Positions 49,258 through 61,500 of a stretch of DNA of 64,000 nucleotides are shown piece by piece. Origin of the DNA: RYN-122 sp963761655 (GTDB lineage Bacteria > Actinomycetota > Actinomycetes > Mycobacteriales > SCTD01); NCBI GenBank assembly GCA_963761655.1, contig CAVXHI010000001.1:62001-126000 (forward strand). The letters run 5' to 3'. The notes below the pieces were generated by a model. The model searched no databases, was not told the origin of the DNA, and saw only the letters and a program-made list of their open reading frames with translations. Every line of letters starts with the position of its first letter. The first letter of the stretch is position 1. Position numbers and translations under genes: made by a program.

Positions 49258-49758
49258 GTGAGCACCGAGAACACCTCTCGCAGCGCGAGCACCGACACCG
49301 ACCTGCTCGTGCAGGAGGGCGACATCGCCGGCGACTACCTCGAGCGCCTGCTCGACATCGCCGACCTCGACGGCGACATCGACATGGACGTCGAGGGCGA
49401 GCGCGCTGTCGTCGCCATCGTCGGGGACACCCTCGGGGCGCTCGTCGGCCCGGGCGGCACGGTGCTCGAGGCCCTGCAGGAGCTCACCCGGCTCGCCGTC
49501 GTGCAGCAGACCGGCGTCCGCAGCCGCCTCATGCTCGACGTCGGCGGCTGGCGGGCGGGGCGCAAGACCGAGCTCACCGAGATCGGCACCCGCACGGCGG
49601 AGAAGGTCAAGAGCAGCGGGGAGCCCGCGCGGCTCGCGCCCATGACGCCGTTCGAGCGCAAGGTCGTCCACGACGCCGTCGCCGCGGTCGAGGGCGTCCA
49701 CAGCGAGTCCGAGGGCGTGGAGCCCGAGCGCCGCGTCGTCGTGCTCCCGGGCGCGTGA
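49258..49758 (+). CDS. khpB: KhpB/Jag-type RNA-binding protein (KH and R3H)
   Basis: This 166-residue protein has a KH domain (about 40-100: VAIVGDTLGALVGPGGTVLEALQ in pieces) and an R3H domain (about 100-165: LAPMTPFERKVVHDAVA with the His, ending SESEGVEPERRVVV). It lacks the N-terminal Jag domain of Firmicutes, as usual in actinobacteria. KhpB proteins bind RNA and affect cell elongation and division. GTG start; the stop overlaps rsmG. Confidence 0.93.
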   Translation: MSTENTSRSASTDTDLLVQEGDIAGDYLERLLDIADLDGDIDMDVEGERAVVAIVGDTLGALVGPGGTVLEALQELTRLAVVQQTGVRSRLMLDVGGWRAGRKTELTEIGTRTAEKVKSSGEPARLAPMTPFERKVVHDAVAAVEGVHSESEGVEPERRVVVLPGA

Positions 49759-50486
49759 CCAGCACCGTCCAGTCCGAGGGCCTGCCCCCCGCCCCGCCCG
49801 CCGCCGCCGAGGTCTTCGGCGACCGCCTCCCCGTCCTCACCGCCTACGTCGAGCTGCTGGCGACGGCGGGGGTGGAGCGCGGCCTGCTCGGCCCGCGCGA
49901 GACCCCGCGCCTGTGGGAGCGGCACGTCCTGAACTGCGCGGGGCTGTCCGAGCTGGTGGAGGCCGGCTCGACCGTCCTCGACCTCGGCTCGGGCGCCGGG
50001 CTCCCCGGCCTGGTGCTTGCCGCCGCCCGGCCCGACGTCACCGTCGTGCTCTGCGAGCCGCTGCTGCGCCGGGCCACCTTCCTGTCCGAGGCGGTCGAGA
50101 CGCTCGGGCTGTCCGGGGTCGTCGTGCGGCGCTCCCGCGCGGAGGAGCTCGCCGGCAAGGTGCTCGTCGACGTCGTCACCGCCCGCGCCGTCGCCCCGCT
50201 CGACAAGCTGGCGGGCTGGGCGCTGCCCCTGGTCGCCCCCGGCGGCCGGCTGCTCGCGCTCAAGGGCGAGCAGGCCGAGTCCGAGCTCGCCCAGGCCGGG
50301 GCCGCACTCCGGGCGGCCGGCTCCGCGGGGGCGTCCGTCGTCCAGGTCGGGTCCGAGGAGCTGTTCACCGCCGCCCGGGTCGTCGTCGTCGAGCGCGGAG
50401 AGGCCACGGCGGCGGCGTCCGCGCCGAAGAAGGGCGCCCAGCAGCAGGTCGCGCACCGCGGCCGGATCCAGCGGGGCCGGCGGTGA
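49755..50486 (+). CDS. rsmG: 16S rRNA (guanine527-N7)-methyltransferase RsmG
   Basis: This 243-residue protein has the SAM-binding motif VLDLGSGAGLPGLVLA, the preceding RHVLNC segment and VTARAVAPLDKLAGWALPL in the family positions. It methylates G527 of 16S rRNA; loss gives low-level streptomycin resistance in many bacteria. GTG start overlapping khpB; the stop overlaps parA (GTGA). Confidence 0.95.
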   Translation: MTSTVQSEGLPPAPPAAAEVFGDRLPVLTAYVELLATAGVERGLLGPRETPRLWERHVLNCAGLSELVEAGSTVLDLGSGAGLPGLVLAAARPDVTVVLCEPLLRRATFLSEAVETLGLSGVVVRRSRAEELAGKVLVDVVTARAVAPLDKLAGWALPLVAPGGRLLALKGEQAESELAQAGAALRAAGSAGASVVQVGSEELFTAARVVVVERGEATAAASAPKKGAQQQVAHRGRIQRGRR

Positions 50487-51526
50487 CCGGCGTCGGCTGG
50501 CCCTCGCCCGCCTCGCCCCCGCAGGCGCCGGACAGCCCGGTGGGCTGGCCGTCCGACCCGCAGCCCGAGCAGGACGTGCCCGAGCCGGACGTGCCCGAGC
50601 CGCCCGCGGACCCGGCCGACATGGCCGACCAGGTGCGCTCCGCCCTCTCCGGCACCGACGACACCCCGATCGCCGCCGCTGCAGCCGCGGCTGTCCGGGT
50701 CCTGTCCGGTCGGGGCTTCGAGGAGTTCCCGAAGCCCCCGTCGCTGCGGGTCATCACGGTGGCGAACCAGAAGGGCGGCGTCGGCAAGACCACGAGCGCC
50801 GTCAACCTCGCGGTCGCGCTCGCCCTGCACGGCGCGGAGGTCATGCTGGTCGACCTCGACCCGCAGGGCAACGCCAGCACCGCGCTCGGGGTCGAGCACC
50901 ACGTCGGCACGCCCGACGTCTACAGCGTGCTCGTCGAGGGGCGGAGCATCGCCGAGGTCGTGCAGCCGGCGGCCGGTGTCCCGCGGCTGCGCTGCGTCCC
51001 GGCCACGATCGACCTGGCCGGTGCCGAGATCGAGCTGGTCAGCATGGTCGCGCGCGAGTACCGGCTGCAGCGGGCGATCCAGGCGTACACCGCGGCCGAG
51101 GGCAAGGACCTCGACTACGTCGTCGTCGACTGCCCGCCGTCGCTGGGGCTGCTGACGGTGAACGCGATGGCGGCCACGCAGGAGGTCCTCATCCCGATCC
51201 AGTGCGAGTACTACGCGCTCGAGGGGCTGGGGCAGCTGCTCAAGACGGTCGAGCTGGTGCGGGCCAACCTCAACCCGGTCCTCGCGGTGTCGACGATCCT
51301 GCTGACCATGTACGACGGACGGACCCGGCTGGCAGACCAGGTGGCCGAGCAGGTCCGGGGTCACTTCGGCGACCTCGTGCTGACCAGCGCCGTCCCCCGC
51401 AGCGTCCGCGTGAGCGAAGCGCCGGGCTACGGCCAGTCCGTCGTCACCTACGACCCCGGCTCCCGCGGCGCGCTCGCCTACGTCGAGGCCGCCAGGGAGA
51501 TCGCCGTGCGCGGGGCGTCCGCGTGA
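50483..51526 (+). CDS. parA: chromosome partitioning ATPase ParA
   Basis: This 347-residue protein has a Pro/Asp-rich N-terminal extension of about 85 residues (with VPEPDVPEPP) and then the deviant Walker A ATPase: VANQKGGVGKTTSAVNLA, LVDLDPQGNASTALG and VVVDCPPSLGLLTVNA. It moves ParB-parS complexes after replication. The extension is typical of actinobacterial ParA, which may bind polar proteins. GTG overlaps the rsmG stop, and its stop overlaps parB. Confidence 0.95.
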   Translation: MTGVGWPSPASPPQAPDSPVGWPSDPQPEQDVPEPDVPEPPADPADMADQVRSALSGTDDTPIAAAAAAAVRVLSGRGFEEFPKPPSLRVITVANQKGGVGKTTSAVNLAVALALHGAEVMLVDLDPQGNASTALGVEHHVGTPDVYSVLVEGRSIAEVVQPAAGVPRLRCVPATIDLAGAEIELVSMVAREYRLQRAIQAYTAAEGKDLDYVVVDCPPSLGLLTVNAMAATQEVLIPIQCEYYALEGLGQLLKTVELVRANLNPVLAVSTILLTMYDGRTRLADQVAEQVRGHFGDLVLTSAVPRSVRVSEAPGYGQSVVTYDPGSRGALAYVEAAREIAVRGASA

Positions 51527-52410
51527 GCCGGCCCCAGGGCGGGCTCGGCCGCGGCATCAGCGCCCTCATCCCGAGCGGACCGGCCCCGGCGCCGTCCACG
51601 TCCGGTGCCCGCTTCGTCGAGCTGCCGCTCGACGCCATCACGCCCAACGCCGTCCAGCCGCGCTCGCACTTCGACGAGGAGGCCCTGGCGGAGCTCGTCC
51701 ACAGCATCCGCGAGGTGGGGCTCCTGCAGCCGGTCGTGGTCCGGGAGACCACGCCTGGGGCGTACGAGCTGGTCATGGGCGAGCGCCGGTGGCGCGCCTC
51801 GCGGGAGGCCGGGCTCGAGCGGATCCCCGCCATCGTCCGTCAGACCGCCGACGACGACATGCTCCGCGACGCCCTCCTGGAGAACCTGCACCGCAGCCAG
51901 CTCAACCCGCTGGAGGAGGCCGCGGCGTACAGCCAGCTGCTGGCCGACTTCGGCGCGACGCACGAGGAGCTGGCGGCCCGGATCGGGCGCAGCCGGCCGC
52001 AGATCAGCAACACCCTGCGACTGCTCGGGCTGCCGCCCGCGGTGCAGCGCCGCGTGGCGGCCGGGGTGCTGAGCGCCGGGCACGCCCGGGCGATCCTCGG
52101 CCTGCCGACGCCGGAGGCCCAGGAGGCGATGGCCGCCCGAGTCGTCGCGGAGGGCATGAGCGTGCGGGCGGTCGAGGAGGCCGTCGCCCTCGCGGGGACC
52201 GCGCCCGACGACCCGGCTCCCCGCCGGAAGGCGCGGTCGCAGGTCCCGGTCGAGTACACGGCCGTGGCCGACCGGCTGGCGGACCGGTTCGAGACCCGGG
52301 TCAAGGTCGACGGCGCCCCGGGGCGCAAGGGCCGGATCGTGGTCGAGTTCGGGGGTCCGGAGGACCTGCAGCGGATCCTCGGCGTGCTCGAGGGACCGTC
52401 CGCGCCCTAG
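51523..52410 (+). CDS. parB: chromosome partitioning protein ParB
   Basis: This 295-residue protein starts GGLGRGISALIP and has the CTP-binding motifs with GERRWRAS and ENLHRSQLNPLEEA, a helix-turn-helix (ELAARIGRSRPQISNTLRLL) and a C-terminal dimerisation domain. It loads on parS and spreads as a CTP-dependent clamp. The two parS sites seen in this window lie at 40140-40191. GTG start overlapping parA. Confidence 0.95.
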   Translation: MSRPQGGLGRGISALIPSGPAPAPSTSGARFVELPLDAITPNAVQPRSHFDEEALAELVHSIREVGLLQPVVVRETTPGAYELVMGERRWRASREAGLERIPAIVRQTADDDMLRDALLENLHRSQLNPLEEAAAYSQLLADFGATHEELAARIGRSRPQISNTLRLLGLPPAVQRRVAAGVLSAGHARAILGLPTPEAQEAMAARVVAEGMSVRAVEEAVALAGTAPDDPAPRRKARSQVPVEYTAVADRLADRFETRVKVDGAPGRKGRIVVEFGGPEDLQRILGVLEGPSAP

Positions 52411-52533
52411 TCACGAGCGGTGACCTCCTGGTACCGCTGTGTGAAGAATTCTGGCCGAAACCTGTGACACCGGGTGATCCGGCTCCTAGGGTGCCCAGCA
52501 CAACTCGTGTTCGGCATGCTCGAAAGGCACCCC

Positions 52534-55500
52534 GTGTCGGTACTGCGCTCCTCCCTGCCCCGGCGACCGCGCTCCAGCTCCTCGCGCCGCACGTCCCGGG
52601 CGCTGGTCGTCCTCACCCTGCTGCTCGCGCCGCTCGTCCCCCTCGGGGTGATCGGGGCGACCCCGGCGGAGGCGGCGGAGACCCCCTCCCTCACGACCGC
52701 GAGCGGCGGGTACGACAAGGACGTCTACGGCGACTTCCTGCTCGCCGGCAACGGTTCCATGCGCTGCCCCACGGCCAACGACCCGGCGGCGACGACGGGC
52801 GCGCCGGTGAACGGTGCCGCGGTCGGTGACTGCGCCATCGCCCAGGGACGTCCGGCCTCGGGCGCCGTCCCGGTCAACGACACCTTCGACATGCGCTGGG
52901 CCGACGTCGACACCGACACCACGACGTACAACTCCAGCCGCGCCGCGCTGACGATCCCCACGGGGTCGCGCGTCGACTACGCGCAGCTGTCCTGGGCGGG
53001 CAACACCGGCCGCATCCTCGGCAGCACCACGGTCGGCTGCTCGACCAACCAGACGAACCGCGGCGCCGCCGAGGTCCCCGCCGGGACACCGGCCGCGCAG
53101 AACGTGAAGCTGACGGTCGGGACGGCGTCGTCGTCGTACGCGCCCCGCGACTACCGCGACGACCTCGCCAGCGTCTCCGGCAACGCCGCCGAGTACTACT
53201 CCGCCACGGCGGACGTCACCGCGGCCCTGAACGCGGCGCCGCGCAACGCCAGCGTCCCGATCACCGTCGGCAACATCTGGAGCCCCCAGGGCTACAACTG
53301 CTTCGCCGGCTGGTCGCTGACCGTCGTGTTCGCCTACGACGCGCCCGACGCCACGAACGCCCCCCTCAAGCGCACCGTCCAGATCCGCAACGGACACGTC
53401 CGCCAGTTCGCGAACGACCCCGCCACCCCGATCTCGATCACCGGGCTGCGCACCGTCACGAACAGCACCAAGGTCGGCATCACCGCCTACGAGGGCGACT
53501 ACGGCCTGGCCGGCGACTCGCTCACGATCAACGGGACCGTCATCCCGGACCCGGGCGGGGCCGTGCCCACCAGCCCGAACTTCTTCACCAGCGTCTCCAA
53601 CGGGGCCACCGCCCCGGCCGTCGCGAACAACCTGAGCGTCGACGCGAAGTCCTTCACGACGACGGCCATCCCGTCGGGCGCCACGACGGCGAACGTCGTC
53701 CTGAGCACGACGCAGGACTCCTACATGGTCCAGAGCCTGGTGCTCTCGACGCCGGTCCCGGACATCCGGGCCACGAAGACCGCCGGGGCGAGCATCGTCC
53801 GCGCCGGCGGCACCATCTCGTTCTCGATCACCGTGTCGAACCCGACCGACTCCGACCTCACCGGCGTCCTCGTCCGGGACGCCCAGTTCCCGGCGTGCAA
53901 CCGCGACTTCACGGTCCTGAAGAAGTCCGCCCCCCAGACCTACACCTGCACCACGACCGTCGGCACCAGCGACTTCGTCAACACCGCGACAGCCACCGGT
54001 ACCGACTTCACCCAGACCCCGGTGACGACCACGGCCTCCAGCGGAGGCGTGTCCGTCATCCAGCCGGCGCTCGCGGCCACCAAGACCGCCGACAAGGCCA
54101 GCTACACCGCCGGCGACACGATCACCTTCACCGTCCAGGTCAAGAACACCGGCAACAGCCCGCTCACCAACGTCCGGGTCGTCGACCCGAAGGTCCCCGG
54201 AGCCGCGCCCGGCTGTGACCGCACCTTCACGACCCTCGCTGCCGGCGCCTCCATCACGCCGTACACCTGCACGACGATCGCCGGCACGGGCCTCAACGGC
54301 TCCAACACGATCAACGTCACCGGCACGGACGGCACCGGCGCCCCGGTCACCGCCCAGAGCACCGCTCCGACGCCGCTCAACGGCTCGATCAGCGGTCGCG
54401 TGCTCGCCGACCCGAACGCCGACGGCGTCCCGGACAACGCCTCCACCGGCATCACGGGCGTCACCGTCCGGCTCGTCCCCGCGCCGGGCAACACCCAGAG
54501 CTACGCCACGCCCACCGTCACCACGGTCAGCGGTGGCGCGTACGCCTTCACGAACGTCCCGCCGGGCGTCTGGCGCGTGGTCGAGGACGCGACGCCCGGG
54601 TTCCAGGACGGCGCGGACACCCCCGGGACCAACGCGACGCGCACGGCCGGCACGAACGACTCCTTCGACGTCACGATCGGCACGGACGCCCAGGGCGAGC
54701 CGACCAACAGCAGCGGCAACCTCTTCACGGAGTACCCGACCGGCAGCCTGTCCGGCACGGTCTACATCGACCGCAACGACGACGGTGTGCAGAGCGGCGC
54801 GGGCGAGACCGGGATCCAGGGCGTCACGCTCTCTCTGACCGGCGTCGACTCCCAGGGCAACGCCGTCAGCCTCACGACCCAGACGGCGGCCGACGGCAGC
54901 TACGCGTTCACCGGCCTGCGGGCCAGCGGCACCAACCCGGCGAACGGGAACACCGGCTACCGCATCCAGGAGACCCAGGCCCCCGGGTTCGTCGACGGCA
55001 AGGAGACCGCCGGGACCATCGGCGGGGCCACCGTCGGCCTGACCAACAACACCGGGACCACGGCCCCGGCCAACGACCGCATCAACGCGATCACTCTCCC
55101 CGAGGGCGGCGTCGGCACCGGCTACCGCTTCGGCGAGCTCCCCGCGAGCTCGCTCACCGGCTCGGTCCAGCTGTCCACCGGCCGCGTGCTCGGCGGCGTC
55201 ACCGTGACGCTCTCCGGCACGGACGACCGCGGCGGCGCCGTCTCGGCGACCACCACCAGCGACGCCAACGGCACCTTCGTCTTCCCGTTCCTGCGCCCGA
55301 GCAACAGCGCGGGCTACACGGTCACGGAGACGCAGCCGGCCCAGTACGGCGACGGCTCCGTCTCGGCGCCGCCCGGTCTCGGCGACGTGCAGCAGCCGAA
55401 CACCGTCGCGGGCATCGTCCTCGCCCGGGCCACCGACGCCAGCGGCATCGTGTTCGTCGACACGGCCGCGACCATCGACGCGGTCGTCTACTCCGACCTC

Positions 55501-58500
55501 GACGGCAACGGCCTGCAGGGCCTCGGTGAGCCCGGCATCCCGAGCAGCCCGGTGCTCGTGACCCGCACCGGCGGCACGCCTCTGTCCTTCACGCCCTTCA
55601 CCGTGCTGTCGGACTCCACCGGCCGCGTGCTCGTGCAGGGCCTGCCCGAGGGCACGTACAGCCTGACCCAGACCGAGCAGCCCACCGGCTACCAGGACGG
55701 CCGGGAGGCCGCGACCGTCACGGCCGGGAACACCTCCGTGAACGAGACCATCTCGGGCATCGTCCTCGCCCGCGGCGGCACGGCGACCGGCTACCAGTTC
55801 GGCGAGATCCAGCTGGCCAGCCTCGAGGGCACGGTCTCGGTCACCGGCGCCGGGCCCCTGCCCGGTGTCACCGTCCGCCTGACCGGCTCCGACGACCGCG
55901 GCCCGATCACCGCCGTCACGGACGGTCACGGACGCCGCAGGCGCCTACGCCTTCACCGGTCTGCGCCCTGGCACGTACGCCGTGACCGAGGTCCAGCCCG
56001 CCGCCTACACCGGGACCGCCGCGACCGCGGGCTCCGCCGGCGGCACGCCCGGCGCCGACACCGTCACCGCCATCACCCTGAGCGGAGGCGCCAACGCCAC
56101 CGGCTACGACTTCACCGACACGGGCGCCACCCTGTCCGGCTCGGTCTACGAGGACACCGACCGCGACGGCCTCCGGGGCACCGGCGAGACCGGCATCAGC
56201 GGAGCGACCGTCGTCGTGACCCGTCCGGGTGGCGCGACCACCACGGCCACCACCGACGGCACGGGCGCGTACTCCTTCACCGGCCTGCCGGCGGGGACGT
56301 ACTCCCTCACCGAGACGACGCCCGCGGGGTACGCCGACGGGCGCGACAAGGCCGGCGTCGCCGGCGGCACCCTGTCCGGCACCGACACGATCGGCGCCAT
56401 CACCCTGGCCGCAGGGCAGGACGCCCCCGGCTACCTGTTCGGCGAGCAGCAGTCGACCGCGGTGACCGGGCTCGTCCAGGTCCGCCCGGGCCTGCCCCTG
56501 GGGGGCGTGACGGTCCTCCTGTCCGGCACGAGCGCGACCGGCACCGCCGTCAGCCTGACCGCGGTCTCCGACGTCAACGGCGTCTTCGTCTTCCCGAGCG
56601 TCCCGCCGAGCAACGGCGCGGGCTACACGCTGAAGGAGGACCAGCCGCTCCTGTACGCCGACGGCTCCGTCGCCGTGACGGCCGGCCAGCCCGGCGTGCC
56701 CGCGCAGCCGGACACCGTCACCGGCCTGGTGCTGACCCCCGGTGACCGGGCCAGCGGCTACGTCTTCACCGACCCGGGCGCGAGCCTCGCCGGCCGCGTC
56801 TACGAGGACGTCGACGGCAGCGGCAGCCCGACCGCCGCGGACGCCCCGGTCCCGGGCGCCACGGTCCGGCTGTTCGACGGCCCGACCCTCGTGCGCACCA
56901 CCGTCAGCGACGGCTCCGGCAACTACGTCTTCCGCGACCTGCCGGCCAACACCGCCTACACGATCATCGAGACGACGCCCGCCGGCTACCTCGACGGCCC
57001 GGACACCCCCGGCACCCCGCCGGCCGGTTCCTCCAACGGCGTCGACAGCATCACCGCCGTCCCCGTGGCGCGCGGCGCTGCACTCACCGGCTACGCCTTC
57101 GGTGAGGTCAAGGCGGTGTCCCTGTCGGGCACCGTCACGCTCGTCGACGGGACCGGCCTCGCCGGCGTCACCGTCGGCCTCAAGGGCCTCGACGACCGCG
57201 GCGCCGACGTCGACCTGACGACCACGACCGTCGCGGGCGGCGCGTACTCCTTCACCGGCCTGCGGCCCGGCACCTACGCCGTGACCGAGACGCAGCCGGC
57301 CGCGTACGCCGACTCCTCCACCCGGGCCGGCGACAAGGGCGGCACCGTCCCGACCGGTACCCCGAACACCGTGACCGGCATCCAGCTCCTCAGCGGCGAC
57401 GTCGCCACGGGCTACGCGTTCGTCGAGCAGGCAGGGAGCCTGGCCGGCTCGGTGTACGAGGACCTCGACGGCAACGGTGTCCGCAACGGCACCGAGCCCG
57501 GCATCACCGGCGTCACGGTCGTCCTGACCGCGCCCGGCGGTGCCACGACCACCGCCACCACGGGCGCCGGTGGCGGCTACCTCTTCGGCAACCTGCCGAA
57601 GGGCGTCTACAGCCTCACCGAGCGCCAGCCCGCGGGCTACGCCGACGGCGCCGACGCTCTCGGCACGCCGGCCGCGACCCGCTCCGGCACCGACGTGCTC
57701 GGGGCGATCGACCTCGGTGCGGGTCAGGCCGGCACCGGCTACACCTTCGGCGAGCTCCGGACGACGTCGCTCTCGGGCGTCGTCCAGGTCCGCCCGGGCC
57801 TGCCCCTCGGGGGCGTCACGGTGCGCCTGCTCGGCTCGACCGACGGGGGTGCTCCGGTCGACCTGACCACGACGTCGTCCACGGTCGACGGCTCGTTCTC
57901 CTTCCCGGGCCTGACGCCCGGCACCTACGAGCTCCGCGAGACGCAGCCGGTCGGCTACGCCCCCGGCAGCGCGACGGTCGCCCAGGGCCAGTCCGGAACG
58001 GTCACCACGTCCGAGCGCATCACCGCCATCACGGTCGCGCCCGGCGTCGCCGCCACCGGCTACGTGTTCACCGACCCGGCGGGCTCCCTCGCCGGCCGGG
58101 TGTTCGACGACCTGGACAGCGACGGCGTCAGCCAGGGCACCGAGCCCGGCATCGACCAGGTGACGGTCCAGCTCGTGCGGACCGGCACCACGACCGTGGT
58201 CGCCACCACCACGACGGCCGCCGACGGCAGCTACCTGTTCGCCGACGTCGTCGGCGGCACGTACACCGTGCGTGAGGTCCAGCCGACCGGCTTCCTCGAC
58301 GGCAAGGACGCGGCCGGCACGTCCGGCGGCACGGTGACCGAGCCCGACACCATCACGGGCGTCGTGCTCGACCCGGCCGTCCCCGCGACCGGCTACACGT
58401 TCGGCGAGGTGCGGTCCGGCACGGTCCGCGGCACGGTCACCCTGACCACCGGGACGCCGCTCCCGGGTGTCACCGTGCAGCTGTTCGGCCGGACCGATCG

Positions 58501-61500
58501 CGGCGTCGACGTCGGGCCGATCAGCACCACCACGGCTGCTGACGGCACGTACGCCTTCACGGGCGTGGCCCCCGGCACGTACAACGTGACCGAGGTCCAG
58601 CCCACCGCCTACGGGAACGGCACGGCGTCCGCCGGCAACAGCGGCGGCACGGCCGGCACGAACGCCACCACCGGGCTGCTCCTGCGCTCCGGCGGCACGG
58701 CGTCCGGCTACGACTTCACCGACGTCCCGGGCTCGCTCGCCGGCGCCGTCTACGACGACACGAACCGCAACGGCGTCCGCGACCAGGGCGAGACCGGTGT
58801 CGGCGGCGTCGAGGTGGTCCTCACCCTCCCGGGCGGCGCCACGCGCACCGTCACCACGGCCACCGACGGCACGGGCGGCTACGTCTTCCGTGACCTCGCC
58901 TCCGGCAGCTACGCGCTGACCGAGACCCAGCCGTTCGGCTACGCCGACGGGGCCGAGACGGTCGGCTCCACCGGCGGCACGCTCCAGGCGCCGGACACCA
59001 TCGCGGCGATCACGCTGGACCCGGCCGAGCCGGCCACCGGCTACCTCTTCGGTGACATCCGGTCGACCGCGGTCTCCGGCACGGTCCAGAGCGCCCCGGG
59101 CGCGCCGGTCTCCGGCGTCACCGTGACCCTCACCCCCGCGACCGGCCCGGTGCTCACCGCGGTCACGGACGCGGACGGCGTCTTCGCCTTCCCGGTCGTC
59201 CCCCCGGGCACGTACACGCTGACGGAGTCGCAGCCGACCGGCTACGGCGCCGGCACGGTGACCGTCCCTGCCGGCCAGCCCGGCACGCCCAGCCAGCCCG
59301 ACACCGTGACCTCCCTGGTGCTCACGCCGGGGACGATCGCCACGGGGTACGTCTTCACCGACCCGCTGGGGAGCCTTTCCGGCCGGGCCTTCGAGGACAC
59401 GAACGCCGACGGCGTCTCGCAGGCCGGTGAGCCCGGTCTGGTCGGCGTCACCGTGACGCTGTTCCGCGGCACCACCCGGGTCACGAGCACGACGACCGGG
59501 GCCGGCGGCAGCTACACGTTCACGGGCCTGGTGGCCGGCGACTACACCGTCGTCGAGGACCAGCCCGCGGGCTACCTCGACGGCCAGGACGCCCCGGCCT
59601 CCGCCTCGACCGAGCCCGACCGCCTCGCGGTGACGCTCGTCGCGGGCACCGCCGTCGACGGGCTCACCTTCGGTGAGGTCCGGGCCGGCTCGGTCGCGGG
59701 CTCGGTCGTCCTCACCGACGGCACCGGCCTGCGCGGCGTCACCGTCGCCCTGAGCGGCACCGACGACCGGAACGCCCCGGTCAGGCTGACCACGACGACG
59801 GCCGCCGACGGCAGCTACGCCTTCACCGGCCTGCGTCCCGGCCTGTACGACGTCCTCGAGACGCAGCCGACCGGCTACGCCGACGTGTCCGCCTCGGCCG
59901 GCACCCCCGCCGGCACCCCCGGGACGAACCAGGTCACCGGCGTCCGGCTCGTCAGCGGCACCGACGGCACCGGCTACGTGTTCACCGAGCGCGCGGGCAG
60001 CCTGTCCGGCACCGTCTACCAGGACGCCAACAAGGACGGCGTCCGGCAGCCGCTGACCGAGCCGGCCTACACCGCCGGTCCGGTCCGCCTCGTGGTCACC
60101 TCGCCCACCGGGGCGACCCGCACGGTGACGACCGCGGCCGACGGCACGTACTCCGTCGACGGGCTCGTGGCCGGGACGAACTACACCGTCCAGGTCTTCC
60201 CGCCGGCCGGCACCTCGGCGTCCTCGCTGGCGGTGCTGCAGCGCAACGTCGTCGCGGGGCAGCCGACCACGGGGGTGGACTTCGGCCTGCGGCCCGAGTC
60301 CGCGCCGGACGCGGTCGACGACGCCCGGACCACCCGGGTCGACACCGCGGTGACCCTGGACGTGACGACCAACGACACCGACCCCGACGTCGGTGACCCG
60401 AAGAACGTCACCGTCACGGTCCAGCCGCAGAACGGCGCGGTCAGCTGCACCCTCGCGGGCTCCTGCACCTACACGCCGGCCCCCGGCTTCACCGGCACCG
60501 ACACGTTCACCTACCGGCTCGACGACGGCCAGGGCGGCAGCGACACCGCCGTCGTGACCATCACGGTCCTGCCGGCGAACAACCCGCCGGTGGCGAACGC
60601 GGACAGCGCGACCACGACCGGCGGCGCCCCCGTCGACGTGAACGTGCTGGCCAACGACACCGACGCCGACAACGACGTCCTGTTCGTCGGCGTCGGCCGG
60701 ACCCCGGCCAACGGGACGGTCAGCTGCACCTCGGCCGGCCTGTGCACCTACACGCCGAACGCCGGCTACGTCGGCCCCGACTCGTTCACCTACCAGGTGA
60801 GCGACGGCCAGGGCGGCACGGACACGGCGACGGTCACCATCGACGTGCAGGCCGGTCCGGCCGTCAACCGCGCGCCGGTCGCCGCTGACGACGCCGTCAC
60901 GGTGGAGGCTGCGGCCAGCGCCACGGTCGACGTCCTGCGCAACGACGCCGACCCCGACGGCGACCCGCTCGCCGTCACGGTGGTGACCCAGCCGACGAAG
61001 GGCACGGTCACCTGCTCGGCCGGGGTGTGCACCTACACCGCCGCGCCGAACGCCTCGGGCACGGACACGTTCACCTACCGGATCACCGACCCGGCGGGGC
61101 TGTCCGACACCGCGACGGTCACGGTCACGATCACCGCTCCGGTGGCCGTGAACCGGGCGCCCGTCGCCCGGGACGACGCCGCGACCGTCGGCACCGGCGC
61201 GCAGGTCGTCGTGCCGGTCCTCGGCAACGACACCGACCCGGACAACGACCCGCTCACGGTCACGGGGAACAGCCAGGGCACGCGGGGCACGGTCAGCTGC
61301 ACGACGACCGCCTGCACCTACACGCCCACCGGCCCGGCCGGCGGCACCGACACCTTCACCTACACGGTGTCCGACGGACGGGGTGGCTCGTCCACCGCGA
61401 CCGTCACGGTGACGGTCTCGGCGACGCCCCCGGCCAACAACCCGCCGGTCGCCGCCAACGACAGCGCCACGACGCCGCAGGACACCGCGGTCCTGGTGCC

